Source: Trebonia sp035294225
GTDB taxonomy: Bacteria; Actinomycetota; Actinomycetes; Streptosporangiales; Streptosporangiaceae
Reading direction: 5' to 3'
Length of the DNA stretch: 64,000 nucleotides
NCBI GenBank assembly: GCA_035294225.1
Contig: DATGLH010000093.1
Coordinates: 1-64,000 of the forward strand
Shown: in pieces, positions 25,426-33,196 of the stretch
Position numbering within the stretch: position 1 is the first letter of the stretch
Layout: each line of letters begins with the position of its first letter
Translations under genes and position numbers: made by a program
Notes under the pieces: model-generated
The model's database searches: none
The model's input: the letters and a program-made list of their open reading frames with translations, nothing else
Told to the model about the DNA's origin: nothing

Positions 25426-26259
25426 GTGGGAATCCGTAAGTACAAGCCGACCACCCCAGGCCGGCGCGGCGCCAGCGGCTCCGACTTCTCCGAGATCACC
25501 CGGAGCGAGCCGGAGAAGTCGCTGGTACGCCCGCTGCACGGCCGGGGCGGCCGGAACGTGCACGGGCGGGTCACCGCGCGGCACCAGGGCGGCGGCCACA
25601 AGCGCGCCTACCGGCTGATCGACTTCCGGCGGCACGACAAGGACGGTATCCCGGCGAAGGTCGCGCACATCGAGTACGACCCGAACCGCACCGCGCGCAT
25701 CGCGCTGCTGCACTACGTGGACGGCGAGAAGCGCTACATCCTGGCCCCGCAGGGGCTGTCCCAGGGCGACCGCGTGGAGAACGGGCCTGGCGCGGACATC
25801 AGGCCGGGCAACGCGCTGCCGCTGCGCTCGATCCCGACCGGTACGCTCATCCACGCCATCGAGATGCGCCCCGGCGGCGGCGCGAAGATCGCGCGCTCCG
25901 CGGGCGCGGGAGTCCAGCTGCTGGCCAAGGAGGGCGGCTACGCCACGCTGCGCATGCCGTCGGGCGAGATCCGGCGGGTCAGCGTGGAATGCCGCGCGAC
26001 CGTCGGCGAGGTGGGCAACGCCGAGCAAGGCAACATCAAGCTCGGCAAGGCCGGCCGCAACCGCTGGAAGGGCAGGCGGCCGTCGGTGCGCGGCGTCGCC
26101 ATGAACCCGGTCGACCACCCGCTCGGCGGCGGTGAGGGCAAGAGTTCCGGCGGCCGCCACCCGGTCAGCCCGTGGGGCAAGCCGGAAGGCCGTACCCGGC
26201 GGGCGCACAAGCCCAGTGACCGGCTGATCAGCCGCCGCCGCGGCAAGAACAAGCGGTAG
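25426..26259 (+). CDS. rplB: 50S ribosomal protein L2
   Basis: A 277-residue primary rRNA-binding protein needed for subunit association and peptidyl transfer. It opens GIRKYKPTTPGRRGASGSDF; the GRNVHGRVTARHQGGGHKR and VRGVAMNPVDHPLGGGEGK signatures, with the conserved His of the latter, are intact. The tail SRRRGKNKR is normal. GTG at 25426 follows AAGGAG in the gap after rplW. Confidence 0.98.
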   Translation: MGIRKYKPTTPGRRGASGSDFSEITRSEPEKSLVRPLHGRGGRNVHGRVTARHQGGGHKRAYRLIDFRRHDKDGIPAKVAHIEYDPNRTARIALLHYVDGEKRYILAPQGLSQGDRVENGPGADIRPGNALPLRSIPTGTLIHAIEMRPGGGAKIARSAGAGVQLLAKEGGYATLRMPSGEIRRVSVECRATVGEVGNAEQGNIKLGKAGRNRWKGRRPSVRGVAMNPVDHPLGGGEGKSSGGRHPVSPWGKPEGRTRRAHKPSDRLISRRRGKNKR

Positions 26260-26273
26260 GGAGCAAGCCTGAA

Positions 26274-26552
26274 ATGCCTCGTAGCCTGAAGAAGGGGCCC
26301 TTCGTCGACGACCATCTGCTGAAGAAGGTGGACGCGCAGAACGAGAAGGGCACCAAGACCGTAATCAAGACGTGGTCCCGGCGGTCGATGATCGTTCCGG
26401 CGATGCTGGGTCACACCATCGCCGTCCACGACGGTCGCAAGCACATCCCGGTGTTCATCACCGAGTCGATGGTGGGGCACAAGCTCGGCGAGTTCGCGCC
26501 CACGCGGACCTTCCGCAGCCATGTCAAGGAAGACCGGCGCAGCCGGCGATAA
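26274..26552 (+). CDS. rpsS: 30S ribosomal protein S19
   Basis: A 92-residue 30S head protein contacting S13 and the A-site region. MPRSLKKGPFVDDHLLKKV and HKLGEFAPTRTFRSH are canonical. ATG at 26274, 14 nt after rplB, with GGGAGCAAG upstream. Confidence 0.97.
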   Translation: MPRSLKKGPFVDDHLLKKVDAQNEKGTKTVIKTWSRRSMIVPAMLGHTIAVHDGRKHIPVFITESMVGHKLGEFAPTRTFRSHVKEDRRSRR

Positions 26553-26573
26553 GCCTGAAAGGGAACGCACCAA

Positions 26574-26924
26574 ATGGAAGCCAGGGCTAAGGCGCGGTAC
26601 GTGCGCGTCACGCCGCGGAAGGCCCGCCGCGTGGTGGACCTGATCCGCGGGCTGCCCGCCGACCAGGCGCAGGCGGTTCTGGAGTTTTCCCCGCAGGCCG
26701 CCAGCGAGCCGGTTGGCAAGGTACTGGCCAGCGCGATCGCCAACGCGGACGCGATCGGCGGGCGTGACCGGGGCATGCTCTGGGTGCGCCGGGCCTGGGT
26801 CGACGAGGGCCCGACGCTGAAGCGCTTCCGGCCGCGCGCGCAGGGCCGCGGTTACCGGATCAACAAGCGCACGAGCCACATCACGGTCATAGTCTCCGAC
26901 GACACCGAGGGAGGGAACCGCTAG
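26574..26924 (+). CDS. rplV: 50S ribosomal protein L22
   Basis: A 116-residue protein whose hairpin lines the exit tunnel at its constriction. ARYVRVTPRKARRVVDLIRG opens it; the hairpin tip region is FRPRAQGRGYRINKRTSH. Macrolide-linked hairpin residues look ordinary. Its TAG shares a base with the GTG of rpsC. Confidence 0.97.
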   Translation: MEARAKARYVRVTPRKARRVVDLIRGLPADQAQAVLEFSPQAASEPVGKVLASAIANADAIGGRDRGMLWVRRAWVDEGPTLKRFRPRAQGRGYRINKRTSHITVIVSDDTEGGNR

Positions 26925-27727
26925 TGGGACAGAAAGTAAACCCGCACGGGTTCCGCCTGGGCATCACCACCGACTTCAAGAGCCGCTGGTACGCGGAGAA
27001 GAAGTACAAGGATTACGTCGCCGAGGACGTGGCCATCCGGCGCATGCTGCAGCGCGGAATGGAGCGGGCCGGCATCTCCAAGGTGGAGATCGAGCGGACC
27101 ACCGACCGGGTGCGGGTGGACATCCACACCGCGCGGCCGGGCATCGTGATCGGCCGCCGCGGCGCGGAGGCCGACCGGATCCGCGGCGACCTGGAGAAGC
27201 TCACCGGCAAGCAGATCCAGCTGAATATCCTCGAGGTGAAGAACCCCGAAGTGGACGCGCAGCTGGTGGCGCAGGGCGTGGCCGAGCAGCTATCCAGCCG
27301 TGTCTCGTTCCGCCGGGCGATGCGCAAGGCGATGCAGAGCGCGATCAAGGGCGGCGCCAAGGGCATCCGGGTGCAGTGCTCCGGCCGCCTCGGCGGCGCC
27401 GAGATGTCACGCTCGGAGTTCTACCGCGAGGGCCGGGTGCCGCTGCACACGCTGCGCGCGGACATCGACTACGGCTTCTACGAGGCGCGGACGACGTTCG
27501 GCCGGATCGGCGTGAAGGTGTGGATCTACCGCGGTGACGCCGCCCCGACCCGGGCCGGCCGGGAGGCGGCGCAGGCCGCGCTGCGCGCCGCGCAGCAGCG
27601 TGCCGGCCGTCCGCAGCAGGCGCAGCGCCGCCGCCGGGCCGACCGCCCGGAGAACCGGGGCGACCGGCCCGAGCGGACCCCCGTCCCCGCGGCGGAGCCG
27701 CAGGCGGAAACCACTGGGGAGGGCTGA
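26924..27727 (+). CDS. rpsC: 30S ribosomal protein S3
   Basis: A 267-residue protein at the mRNA entry channel with helicase function together with S4 and S5. It opens GQKVNPHGFRLGITTDFKSR; the KH domain includes RPGIVIGRRGAEADRIR, and the C-terminal domain has GRLGGAEMSRSEFYREGRVP. The final 45 residues are an Arg/Ala/Pro-rich tail typical of actinomycetes. GTG at 26924 overlaps the rplV stop by one base. Confidence 0.97.
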   Translation: MGQKVNPHGFRLGITTDFKSRWYAEKKYKDYVAEDVAIRRMLQRGMERAGISKVEIERTTDRVRVDIHTARPGIVIGRRGAEADRIRGDLEKLTGKQIQLNILEVKNPEVDAQLVAQGVAEQLSSRVSFRRAMRKAMQSAIKGGAKGIRVQCSGRLGGAEMSRSEFYREGRVPLHTLRADIDYGFYEARTTFGRIGVKVWIYRGDAAPTRAGREAAQAALRAAQQRAGRPQQAQRRRRADRPENRGDRPERTPVPAAEPQAETTGEG

Positions 27728-27730
27728 TCA

Positions 27731-28150
27731 ATGCTGATTCCGCGCAAGGTCGCGCACCGCAAGCAGCACCGTCCGCACCGGACGGGTATGGCCAGCGGAG
27801 GCACCCGGGTCACGTTCGGGGAATTCGGAATCCAGGCTCTTGAGCACTCCTACGTGACCAACCGCCAGATCGAGGCGGCCCGTATCGCGATGACCCGGCA
27901 CATCCGGCGCGGCGGCAAGGTGTGGATCAACATCTACCCGGACCGCCCGCTGACCAAGAAGCCAGCCGAGACGCGCATGGGCTCGGGCAAGGGTTCACCC
28001 GAATGGTGGATCGCCAACGTCAAGCCTGGCCGCGTGATGTTCGAGCTATCGGGAGTGGCGGAGCCGGTGGCCCGCGAGGCGCTGCGCCGCGCGATCCACA
28101 AGCTCCCCATGAAGTGCAAGATCGTCAAGCGAGAGGTGGGTGAGGCCTGA
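27731..28150 (+). CDS. rplP: 50S ribosomal protein L16
   Basis: A 139-residue protein at the A-site tRNA elbow. MLIPRKVAHRKQHRP opens it; RMGSGKGSPEWWIANVKPG is the signature. The stop overlaps the ATG of rpmC (TGATG). Spacing from rpsC is 3 nt. Confidence 0.97.
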   Translation: MLIPRKVAHRKQHRPHRTGMASGGTRVTFGEFGIQALEHSYVTNRQIEAARIAMTRHIRRGGKVWINIYPDRPLTKKPAETRMGSGKGSPEWWIANVKPGRVMFELSGVAEPVAREALRRAIHKLPMKCKIVKREVGEA

Positions 28151-28407
28151 TGGCTGCGGGCTTGACCGCCGCACAGCTGCGGTCCTCCAGCCCGGAGGAG
28201 CTTCGCAGCAAGCTGGCCGAGGCCAAGGAGGAGCTGTTCAACCTCCGCTTCCAGGGTGCGACCGGCCAGCTGGAAAACCACGGACGGCTGCGTGCCGTGC
28301 GCAAGGAGATTGCCCGCATCTACACGGTGATGCGGGAACGCGAGCTCGGCATCATCACCGACGTCGAGGAAACGCCAGCGGACGTCGAGGGGAGCGCTGA
28401 GCAGTGA
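28150..28407 (+). CDS. rpmC: 50S ribosomal protein L29
   Basis: An 85-residue two-helix protein near the exit tunnel. The LRSSSPEELRSKLAEAKEEL and FNLRFQGATGQLENHGRLR blocks are diagnostic. An acidic C-terminal extension (DVEETPADVEGSAEQ) follows. Coupled to rplP and overlapping rpsQ by 4 nt (GTGA). Confidence 0.95.
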   Translation: MAAGLTAAQLRSSSPEELRSKLAEAKEELFNLRFQGATGQLENHGRLRAVRKEIARIYTVMRERELGIITDVEETPADVEGSAEQ

Positions 28408-28700
28408 GCACGACACCGGCTGAGGCGGCAGCCGTGAAGGGCGCCGAGGGGCGCGGCTACCGCAAGACACGTGAGGGCTACGTGGTCAGCGACAAGATGA
28501 ACAAGACCGTCGTCGTCGTCGTGGAAGACCACGTGAAGCACCCCAAGTACGGCAAGGTTATGCGCCGCACCAAGAAGTACAAGGCACACGACGAGCAGAA
28601 CGCCTGCGGCGTCGGCGACCGTGTGCTGCTGATGGAGACCCGGCCGCTGTCGGCCACCAAGCGGTGGCGCGTGGCCGAGATCCTGGAGAAGGCCAAGTAG
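28404..28700 (+). CDS. rpsQ: 30S ribosomal protein S17
   Basis: A 98-residue primary 16S rRNA-binding protein of OB fold. An N-terminal stretch of about 18 Ala/Glu-rich residues precedes GYRKTREGYVVSDKMNKT; the signature HPKYGKVMRRTKKYKAHDE follows. GTG at 28404 overlaps rpmC. A G/C-rich hairpin repeat fills the 105-bp gap to rplN. Confidence 0.96.
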   Translation: MSTTPAEAAAVKGAEGRGYRKTREGYVVSDKMNKTVVVVVEDHVKHPKYGKVMRRTKKYKAHDEQNACGVGDRVLLMETRPLSATKRWRVAEILEKAK

Positions 28701-28705
28701 GAACT

Positions 28706-28792
28706 TGGGTCCCCCAGGGACCCCCCGGGGGTCAAAGGGGGGCGGGCAGCCCCCCTTCGCGGGGGGTCACCGGGGGTCGTCCCCCGGGGAAG
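28706..28792 (-). repeat. G/C-rich hairpin repeat between rpsQ and rplN
   Basis: Several G-run/C-run hairpins, ending in GGGGGTCGTCCCCCGGGG at 28772-28789 just before AGATAGGGAG, the rplN ribosome binding region. Read on the minus strand it matches the copies after rplK. Confidence 0.7.
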
Positions 28793-28805
28793 ATAGGGAG
28801 TTGAC

Positions 28806-29174
28806 GTGATCCAGCAGGAGTCGCGGCTCAAAGTCGCCGACAACACGGGTGCGAAGGAGATCTTGTGTATCCGCGTGCTCGGCGGCAGCGGCCGGCGATA
28901 CGCGGGCATTGGTGACGTCATCGTGGCGACCGTGAAGGACGCGCTGCCCGGGGCTGGCGTCAAGAAGGGCGACGTCGTCAAGGCAGTCGTGGTGCGTACC
29001 CGCAAGGAGCGCCGCCGCGCAGACGGTTCCTACATCCGCTTCGACGAGAACGCTGCCGTCCTGATCAGGGACGGCGGGGATCCGCGCGGTACCCGCATCT
29101 TCGGCCCGGTCGGCCGGGAGCTGCGGGAGAAGCGGTTCATGAGGATCATCTCGCTGGCGCCGGAGGTGCTGTGA
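28806..29174 (+). CDS. rplN: 50S ribosomal protein L14
   Basis: A 122-residue protein at the subunit interface that contacts 16S helix 14 and binds the RsfS silencing factor. IQQESRLKVADNTGAKEILCI opens it; RFDENAAVLI and GTRIFGPVGRELRE are conserved. GTG at 28806 has GGGAG about 6 nt upstream. First gene of the spc segment, overlapping rplX by one base. Confidence 0.97.
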   Translation: MIQQESRLKVADNTGAKEILCIRVLGGSGRRYAGIGDVIVATVKDALPGAGVKKGDVVKAVVVRTRKERRRADGSYIRFDENAAVLIRDGGDPRGTRIFGPVGRELREKRFMRIISLAPEVL

Positions 29175-29494
29175 TGAAGATCAAGAAGGGCGACCACGTG
29201 ATGGTCATGGCCGGCAAGGACAAGGGCGCGACCGGGACCGTCATCGCGGCGTACCCGGCGGAGAACCGGGTCCTTGTGCAGGGCGTGAACATGGTGAAGA
29301 AGAACAAGAAGGTGACCAACCAGGGGGTGCGCGGCGCCAAGGAGGGCGGCATCACCACCCAGGAGGCGCCGATCCATGTGAGCAACGTGCAGCTTGTCGA
29401 CCCGGAGACCAAGCGCCCGATGCGGGTGGGCTACCGGATCGGCGAGGACGGCAAGAAGGTCCGCATCCTGCGTCCGAGCGGGAAGGAAGTCTGA
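29174..29494 (+). CDS. rplX: 50S ribosomal protein L24
   Basis: A 106-residue assembly-initiator protein with a KOW motif: MKIKKGDHVMVMAGKDKGATG. ATG at 29174 is chosen over GTG at 29171 because GGAGG at 29162-29166 is 7 nt upstream, against 4 nt for the GTG. It shares one base with the rplN stop and one with the rplE start. Confidence 0.96.
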   Translation: MKIKKGDHVMVMAGKDKGATGTVIAAYPAENRVLVQGVNMVKKNKKVTNQGVRGAKEGGITTQEAPIHVSNVQLVDPETKRPMRVGYRIGEDGKKVRILRPSGKEV

Positions 29495-30057
29495 TGGCGA
29501 CCGAGGCGCCGGCCAGGCCCCGGCTCAAGGAGAAGTACCTCACCGAGATCGCCCCGGCACTGCAGGACGAGTTCGGGTACGGCAACGTGATGCAGATCCC
29601 GAAGCTGACCAAGATCGTCGTGAACATGGGCGTCGGCGAGGCGGCCCGGGACGCGAAGCTGATCGACGGTGCCGTCAGGGACCTGGCCGCCATCACCGGG
29701 CAGAAGCCGGCCGTGGCGCGGGCCAAGAAGTCCATCGCTCAGTTCAAGCTGCGCGAGGGCATGCCGATCGGCGCGCACGTGACGCTGCGCGGCGACCGGA
29801 TGTGGGAGTTCCTTGACCGCCTGCTGTCGATCTCGCTGCCGCGCATCCGCGACTTCCGTGGCCTGTCCGACCGGCAGTTCGACGGCCGCGGGAACTACAC
29901 CTTCGGGCTCACCGAGCAGGTCGTGTTCCACGAGATCGACCCTGACAAGGTGGACCGGCAGCGCGGGATGGACATCACCATCGTCACCACGGCAACCAAC
30001 GACGCCGAGGGCCGCTCGCTGCTGCGGCGTCTTGGCTTCCCGTTCAAGGAGGGCTGA
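29494..30057 (+). CDS. rplE: 50S ribosomal protein L5
   Basis: A 187-residue 5S rRNA-binding protein touching the P-site tRNA. The LTKIVVNMGVGEAARDAK signature and FKLREGMPIGAHVTLRG are clear. A short N-terminal extension (ATEAPARPRLKEKY) precedes the core. Overlaps rplX; rpsN begins 3 nt after its stop. Confidence 0.97.
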   Translation: MATEAPARPRLKEKYLTEIAPALQDEFGYGNVMQIPKLTKIVVNMGVGEAARDAKLIDGAVRDLAAITGQKPAVARAKKSIAQFKLREGMPIGAHVTLRGDRMWEFLDRLLSISLPRIRDFRGLSDRQFDGRGNYTFGLTEQVVFHEIDPDKVDRQRGMDITIVTTATNDAEGRSLLRRLGFPFKEG

Positions 30058-30060
30058 CAG

Positions 30061-30246
30061 ATGGCCAAGAAGTCGCTGATCGCCAAGGCCAACCGCAAGC
30101 CGAAGTTCGCCGTCCGTGCCTACACGCGGTGTACCCGCTGCGGTCGGCCGCGGGCCGTCTACCGGAAGTTCGGCCTGTGCCGGATCTGCTTCCGCACGAT
30201 GGCGCACCGGGGCGAGCTGCCCGGCATCACCAAGTCCAGCTGGTAA
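30061..30246 (+). CDS. rpsN: 30S ribosomal protein S14, zinc-binding type Z
   Basis: A 61-residue 30S head protein of the short zinc-binding class. Cys24, Cys27, Cys40 and Cys43 form the zinc site; the C terminus RTMAHRGELPGITKSSW is standard. ATG at 30061 follows AGGAGG in the end of rplE. A zinc-free long S14 may be encoded elsewhere (inference). Confidence 0.97.
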   Translation: MAKKSLIAKANRKPKFAVRAYTRCTRCGRPRAVYRKFGLCRICFRTMAHRGELPGITKSSW

Positions 30247-30310
30247 ACCATCAACGCGCCGTAGGTCTCGTGACGAGCGGGAAACCGCGGCGAGGAGGGC
30301 CAGAACGGCC

Positions 30311-30709
30311 ATGTCAATGACCGACCCGATCGCAGACATGCTGACCCGTCTGCGCAACGCCAACTCGGCGTACCACGACACCGTGCGTATGCCGTACTCC
30401 AAGATCAAGTCGCACATCGCGGAGATCCTCCAGCAGGAGGGCTACATCGCGGGATGGCGCGTCGAGGACGCCCAGGTCGGCAAGGACCTCGTGATCACGC
30501 TGAAGTACGGCAACGCCCGGGAGCGCTCGATCGCCGGGATCAAGCGGGTCTCCAAGCCCGGCCTTCGGGTGTACGCGAAGAAGGACAACCTGCCCCGGGT
30601 ACTCGGCGGGCTCGGCGTCGCGATCATCTCGACGTCAAGCGGCCTGATGACCGACAAGCAGGCCAAGAAGAACGGTGTGGGCGGGGAAGTCCTCGCCTAC
30701 GTCTGGTAA
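30311..30709 (+). CDS. rpsH: 30S ribosomal protein S8
   Basis: A 132-residue primary 16S-binding protein of the platform; in E. coli it represses the spc operon by binding the rplE mRNA. MSMTDPIADMLTRLRNA opens it and the signature GVAIISTSSGLMTDKQA is intact. ATG at 30311 follows GAGGAGG; 64 nt separate it from rpsN. Confidence 0.97.
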   Translation: MSMTDPIADMLTRLRNANSAYHDTVRMPYSKIKSHIAEILQQEGYIAGWRVEDAQVGKDLVITLKYGNARERSIAGIKRVSKPGLRVYAKKDNLPRVLGGLGVAIISTSSGLMTDKQAKKNGVGGEVLAYVW

Positions 30710-30725
30710 GGGAGGGGAGCGGAAA

Positions 30726-31262
30726 ATGTCGCGTATCGGACGCCTCCCCATACCTATCCCCAGCGGGGTGGACGTGGCCATCGACGGCCAGGCGGTCAGC
30801 GTGAAGGGGCCGAAGGGCGCCCTGAGCCTCACCGTCGCGGAGCCGATCAGCGTGGTCAGGGAAGACGGCGTCATCCGGGTCACCCGGCCCAGCGACGAGG
30901 GCAGGGTCCGCGCGCTGCACGGCCTGTCCCGCACGCTGATCTTCAACATGGTGACCGGCGTCACCCAGGGGTACAGCAAGACCCTGGAGATCGTCGGCGT
31001 CGGCTACCGTGTGCAGGCCAAGGGGAAGGACCTTGAGTTCTCGCTCGGTTTCAGCCACCCGGTGCTCGTCACGCCCCCGGAAGGGATCACCTTCCGGGTG
31101 GAGACGCCGACCAGGTTCGTGGTCGAGGGCATCGACAAGCAACTGGTGGGCGAGACGGCGGCGCGGATCCGCAAGCTCCGCAAGCCCGACCCGTACAAGG
31201 CCAAGGGCGTGCGCTACCAGGGTGAAGTGATCCGGCGCAAGGTCGGGAAGGCTGGGAAGTAG
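30726..31262 (+). CDS. rplF: 50S ribosomal protein L6
   Basis: A 178-residue protein near the factor-binding site and sarcin-ricin loop. MSRIGRLPIPIPSGVDV opens it, and PDPYKAKGVRYQGEVIRRK near the C terminus is the signature. ATG at 30726 follows GGAGGGGAGCG. rplR begins 2 nt after the stop. Confidence 0.97.
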   Translation: MSRIGRLPIPIPSGVDVAIDGQAVSVKGPKGALSLTVAEPISVVREDGVIRVTRPSDEGRVRALHGLSRTLIFNMVTGVTQGYSKTLEIVGVGYRVQAKGKDLEFSLGFSHPVLVTPPEGITFRVETPTRFVVEGIDKQLVGETAARIRKLRKPDPYKAKGVRYQGEVIRRKVGKAGK

Positions 31263-31264
31263 TC

Positions 31265-31681
31265 ATGGCTGGAACGCAGGCCAGGAGGTCGTCGCGCGAA
31301 TACGCCACCGGGCGGGTGGGGTCGCGCACGGCGGCGAAGACCCGCGCGCGCATCAGGCGTCACCTGAGGGTGCGCAAGAAGGTCACCGGCACCGCCGCCC
31401 GCCCGCGGATGGTGGTGAACCGGTCCGCGCGGCACATGTTCGTGCAGATCGTCGACGACAGCGTCGGCCATACGCTGGTGTCCGCCTCCACCATGGACGC
31501 GACCATCAGGTCCGCGGCCGGGGACAAGACGGCCAAGGCCAAGATGGTGGGCGCGCTTATCGCCGAGCGGGCGAAGAAGGCAGGCATCACCACTGTGGTC
31601 TTCGACCGCGGCGGCTATCAGTACCACGGCCGTGTGGCCGCGCTCGCGGACAGCGCGCGGGAAGCCGGGCTGACGCTGTGA
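31265..31681 (+). CDS. rplR: 50S ribosomal protein L18
   Basis: A 138-residue 5S rRNA-binding protein. The basic N terminus (RRSSREYATGRVGSRTAAK) is longer than in E. coli, as in other actinomycetes; the conserved RMVVNRSARHMFVQIVDD and FDRGGYQYHGRVAALAD segments follow. A 142-bp gap containing a G/C-rich repeat separates it from rpsE. Confidence 0.96.
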   Translation: MAGTQARRSSREYATGRVGSRTAAKTRARIRRHLRVRKKVTGTAARPRMVVNRSARHMFVQIVDDSVGHTLVSASTMDATIRSAAGDKTAKAKMVGALIAERAKKAGITTVVFDRGGYQYHGRVAALADSAREAGLTL

Positions 31682-31692
31682 TGAGGTCATAT

Positions 31693-31775
31693 CCGGGGGA
31701 GACGGTCCTCCGGCACGGGGGGCCCCGTCTCCCCGTCCCCCCTGGCCCCCGAACCCCCCGGCTGCCTTCGGCGAG
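31693..31775 (+). repeat. G/C-rich hairpin repeat between rplR and rpsE
   Basis: Contains GGGGGAGACGG...CCGTCTCCCC, a long hairpin, then CCCCCGAACCCCCCGGCTGC at 31755-31774, the same 3' signature as the copies after rplK and after rpoA. Confidence 0.65.
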
Positions 31776-31823
31776 CTTGTGCCGGTGGTTCGAACGCCGG
31801 GAAATCGATAGGAAGGAAAGCTA

Positions 31824-32423
31824 ATGCCAGGAGCTCCGCGGCGCGGCGGCGAGCGGCGGGAGCGCCGCGAGGACCGCCGCGGCGGCGCGACCGAGAAGCA
31901 GGCGGTATACCTGGAGCGCGTGGTCACGATCAACCGCGTGGCCAAGGTGGTCAAGGGCGGCCGTAGGTTCAGCTTCACCGCGCTTGTCGTGGTGGGCGAC
32001 GGCAACGGCATGGTCGGTGTCGGCTACGGCAAGGCCAAGGAGGTGCCCGCGGCGATCGCCAAGGGCGTCGAAGAGGCCAAGAAGCACTTCTTCCGGGTCC
32101 CCCGGATCGCCACGACCATCCCGCACACCGTACAGGGCGAGGCCGCGGCCGGCGTGGTGCTGCTGAAGCCCGCCAGCCCCGGTACCGGCGTCATCGCCGG
32201 CGGACCGGTTCGCGCCGTGCTTGAGTGCGCGGGAATCAGCGACGTGCTGTCCCGCTCGCTCGGCTCGTCCAACCCGATCAACGTGGTCCACGCCACGGTG
32301 GCGGCGCTCAAGGCGCTAAGCCGTCCCGAGGAGATCGCGGCCAAGCGCGGCCTGCCGATCGAGGACGTGGCGCCGAGGGCGATGCTGCAGGCGCGCGCCG
32401 CCGCGGCCACGGCCAGCGCATAA
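31824..32423 (+). CDS. rpsE: 30S ribosomal protein S5
   Basis: A 199-residue protein at the mRNA entry and decoding region. An Arg-rich N-terminal tail precedes VVTINRVAKVVKGGRRFSFTALVVVG, the double-stranded RNA-binding domain. GVGYGKAKEVPAAIAKG and the C-terminal PINVVHATVAALKAL are conserved. Spectinomycin-loop residues (VAKVVKGG) are normal. ATG at 31824 follows GGAAGGAAAGC. Confidence 0.97.
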   Translation: MPGAPRRGGERRERREDRRGGATEKQAVYLERVVTINRVAKVVKGGRRFSFTALVVVGDGNGMVGVGYGKAKEVPAAIAKGVEEAKKHFFRVPRIATTIPHTVQGEAAAGVVLLKPASPGTGVIAGGPVRAVLECAGISDVLSRSLGSSNPINVVHATVAALKALSRPEEIAAKRGLPIEDVAPRAMLQARAAAATASA

Positions 32424-32436
32424 CAGGGGGCACGCG

Positions 32437-32619
32437 ATGTCACAGCTCAAGGTGACCCAGGTCAAGTCGAAGATCGGCGGGAACAGCGCGCAGCGGGACA
32501 CCCTGCGCTCGCTGGGCCTCCGCCGCATCGGCCAGTCGGTGGTCAAGCCGGATCGCCCGGAGTTCCGCGGCATGATCCATGTCGTCCGCCACCTGGTCCG
32601 GGTAGAGGAGGTGGACTGA
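32437..32619 (+). CDS. rpmD: 50S ribosomal protein L30
   Basis: A 60-residue small-subunit-face-distal protein of the 50S. QLKVTQVKSKIGGNSAQRDTL and LGLRRIGQSVVKPD are diagnostic. It lies between rpsE (13 nt) and rplO (3 nt) as in all spc operons. Confidence 0.95.
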   Translation: MSQLKVTQVKSKIGGNSAQRDTLRSLGLRRIGQSVVKPDRPEFRGMIHVVRHLVRVEEVD

Positions 32620-32622
32620 GCA

Positions 32623-33066
32623 ATGCTGAAGCTGCATGACCTGCGGCCGGCCCCCGGCGCCCACAAGGAGAAGACGCGGGTCGGCCGGGGCGAGGCGTCC
32701 AAGGGCAAGACGGCGGGCCGCGGCACCAAGGGGACCAAGGCCCGCTCTCAGGTGCGCAAGGGGTTCGAAGGCGGCCAGATGCCGCTGCACCGCCGGGTGC
32801 CGAAGCTCAAGGGCTTCTCCAATGCCCCGTTCAAGACCACCTACCAGGTGGTGAACACCGGGCGGCTCGCCGAGCTGTACCCGGCCGGAGGCGAGGTGAC
32901 GCCGGAGACCCTCGCCGCCAACGGCGCCGTGCGCCGCGGTGAGCTGGTCAAGGTGCTCGGGAACGGCGACCTGACCGTGGCGCTGCGGGTCAGCGCGCAT
33001 GCGGTCTCCGAGTCGGCCAGGCAGAAGATCGAGGCTGCGGGCGGAACGGTCACGCTGCTCGGCTAA
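32623..33066 (+). CDS. rplO: 50S ribosomal protein L15
   Basis: A 147-residue assembly protein. LHDLRPAPGAHKEKTRVGRGE opens it and FEGGQMPLHRRVPKLKGF is the glycine-rich signature region. ATG at 32623 follows AGAGGAGG. A 130-bp gap with a perfect palindrome follows before secY. Confidence 0.97.
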   Translation: MLKLHDLRPAPGAHKEKTRVGRGEASKGKTAGRGTKGTKARSQVRKGFEGGQMPLHRRVPKLKGFSNAPFKTTYQVVNTGRLAELYPAGGEVTPETLAANGAVRRGELVKVLGNGDLTVALRVSAHAVSESARQKIEAAGGTVTLLG

Positions 33067-33109
33067 GTTGAATTAGGCCCGCGTTCGGAGCTGGCTCGTC
33101 CAGGTACGT

Positions 33110-33131
33110 CCTGGCGAGCTAGCTCGCCAGG
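33110..33131. promoter_or_regulatory. Perfect 22-bp palindrome between rplO and secY
   Basis: CCTGGCGAGCT followed directly by its reverse complement AGCTCGCCAGG. It could be an operator or fold as a 9-bp hairpin with a CTAG loop, acting as an attenuator before secY. No T-tract follows. Confidence 0.6.
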
Positions 33132-33196
33132 CGGCCCTGAAGGTAGGATACGGAAGCCGCTGAAACGCAGGTTCCGCCGATGAAGAGGGATCACGC

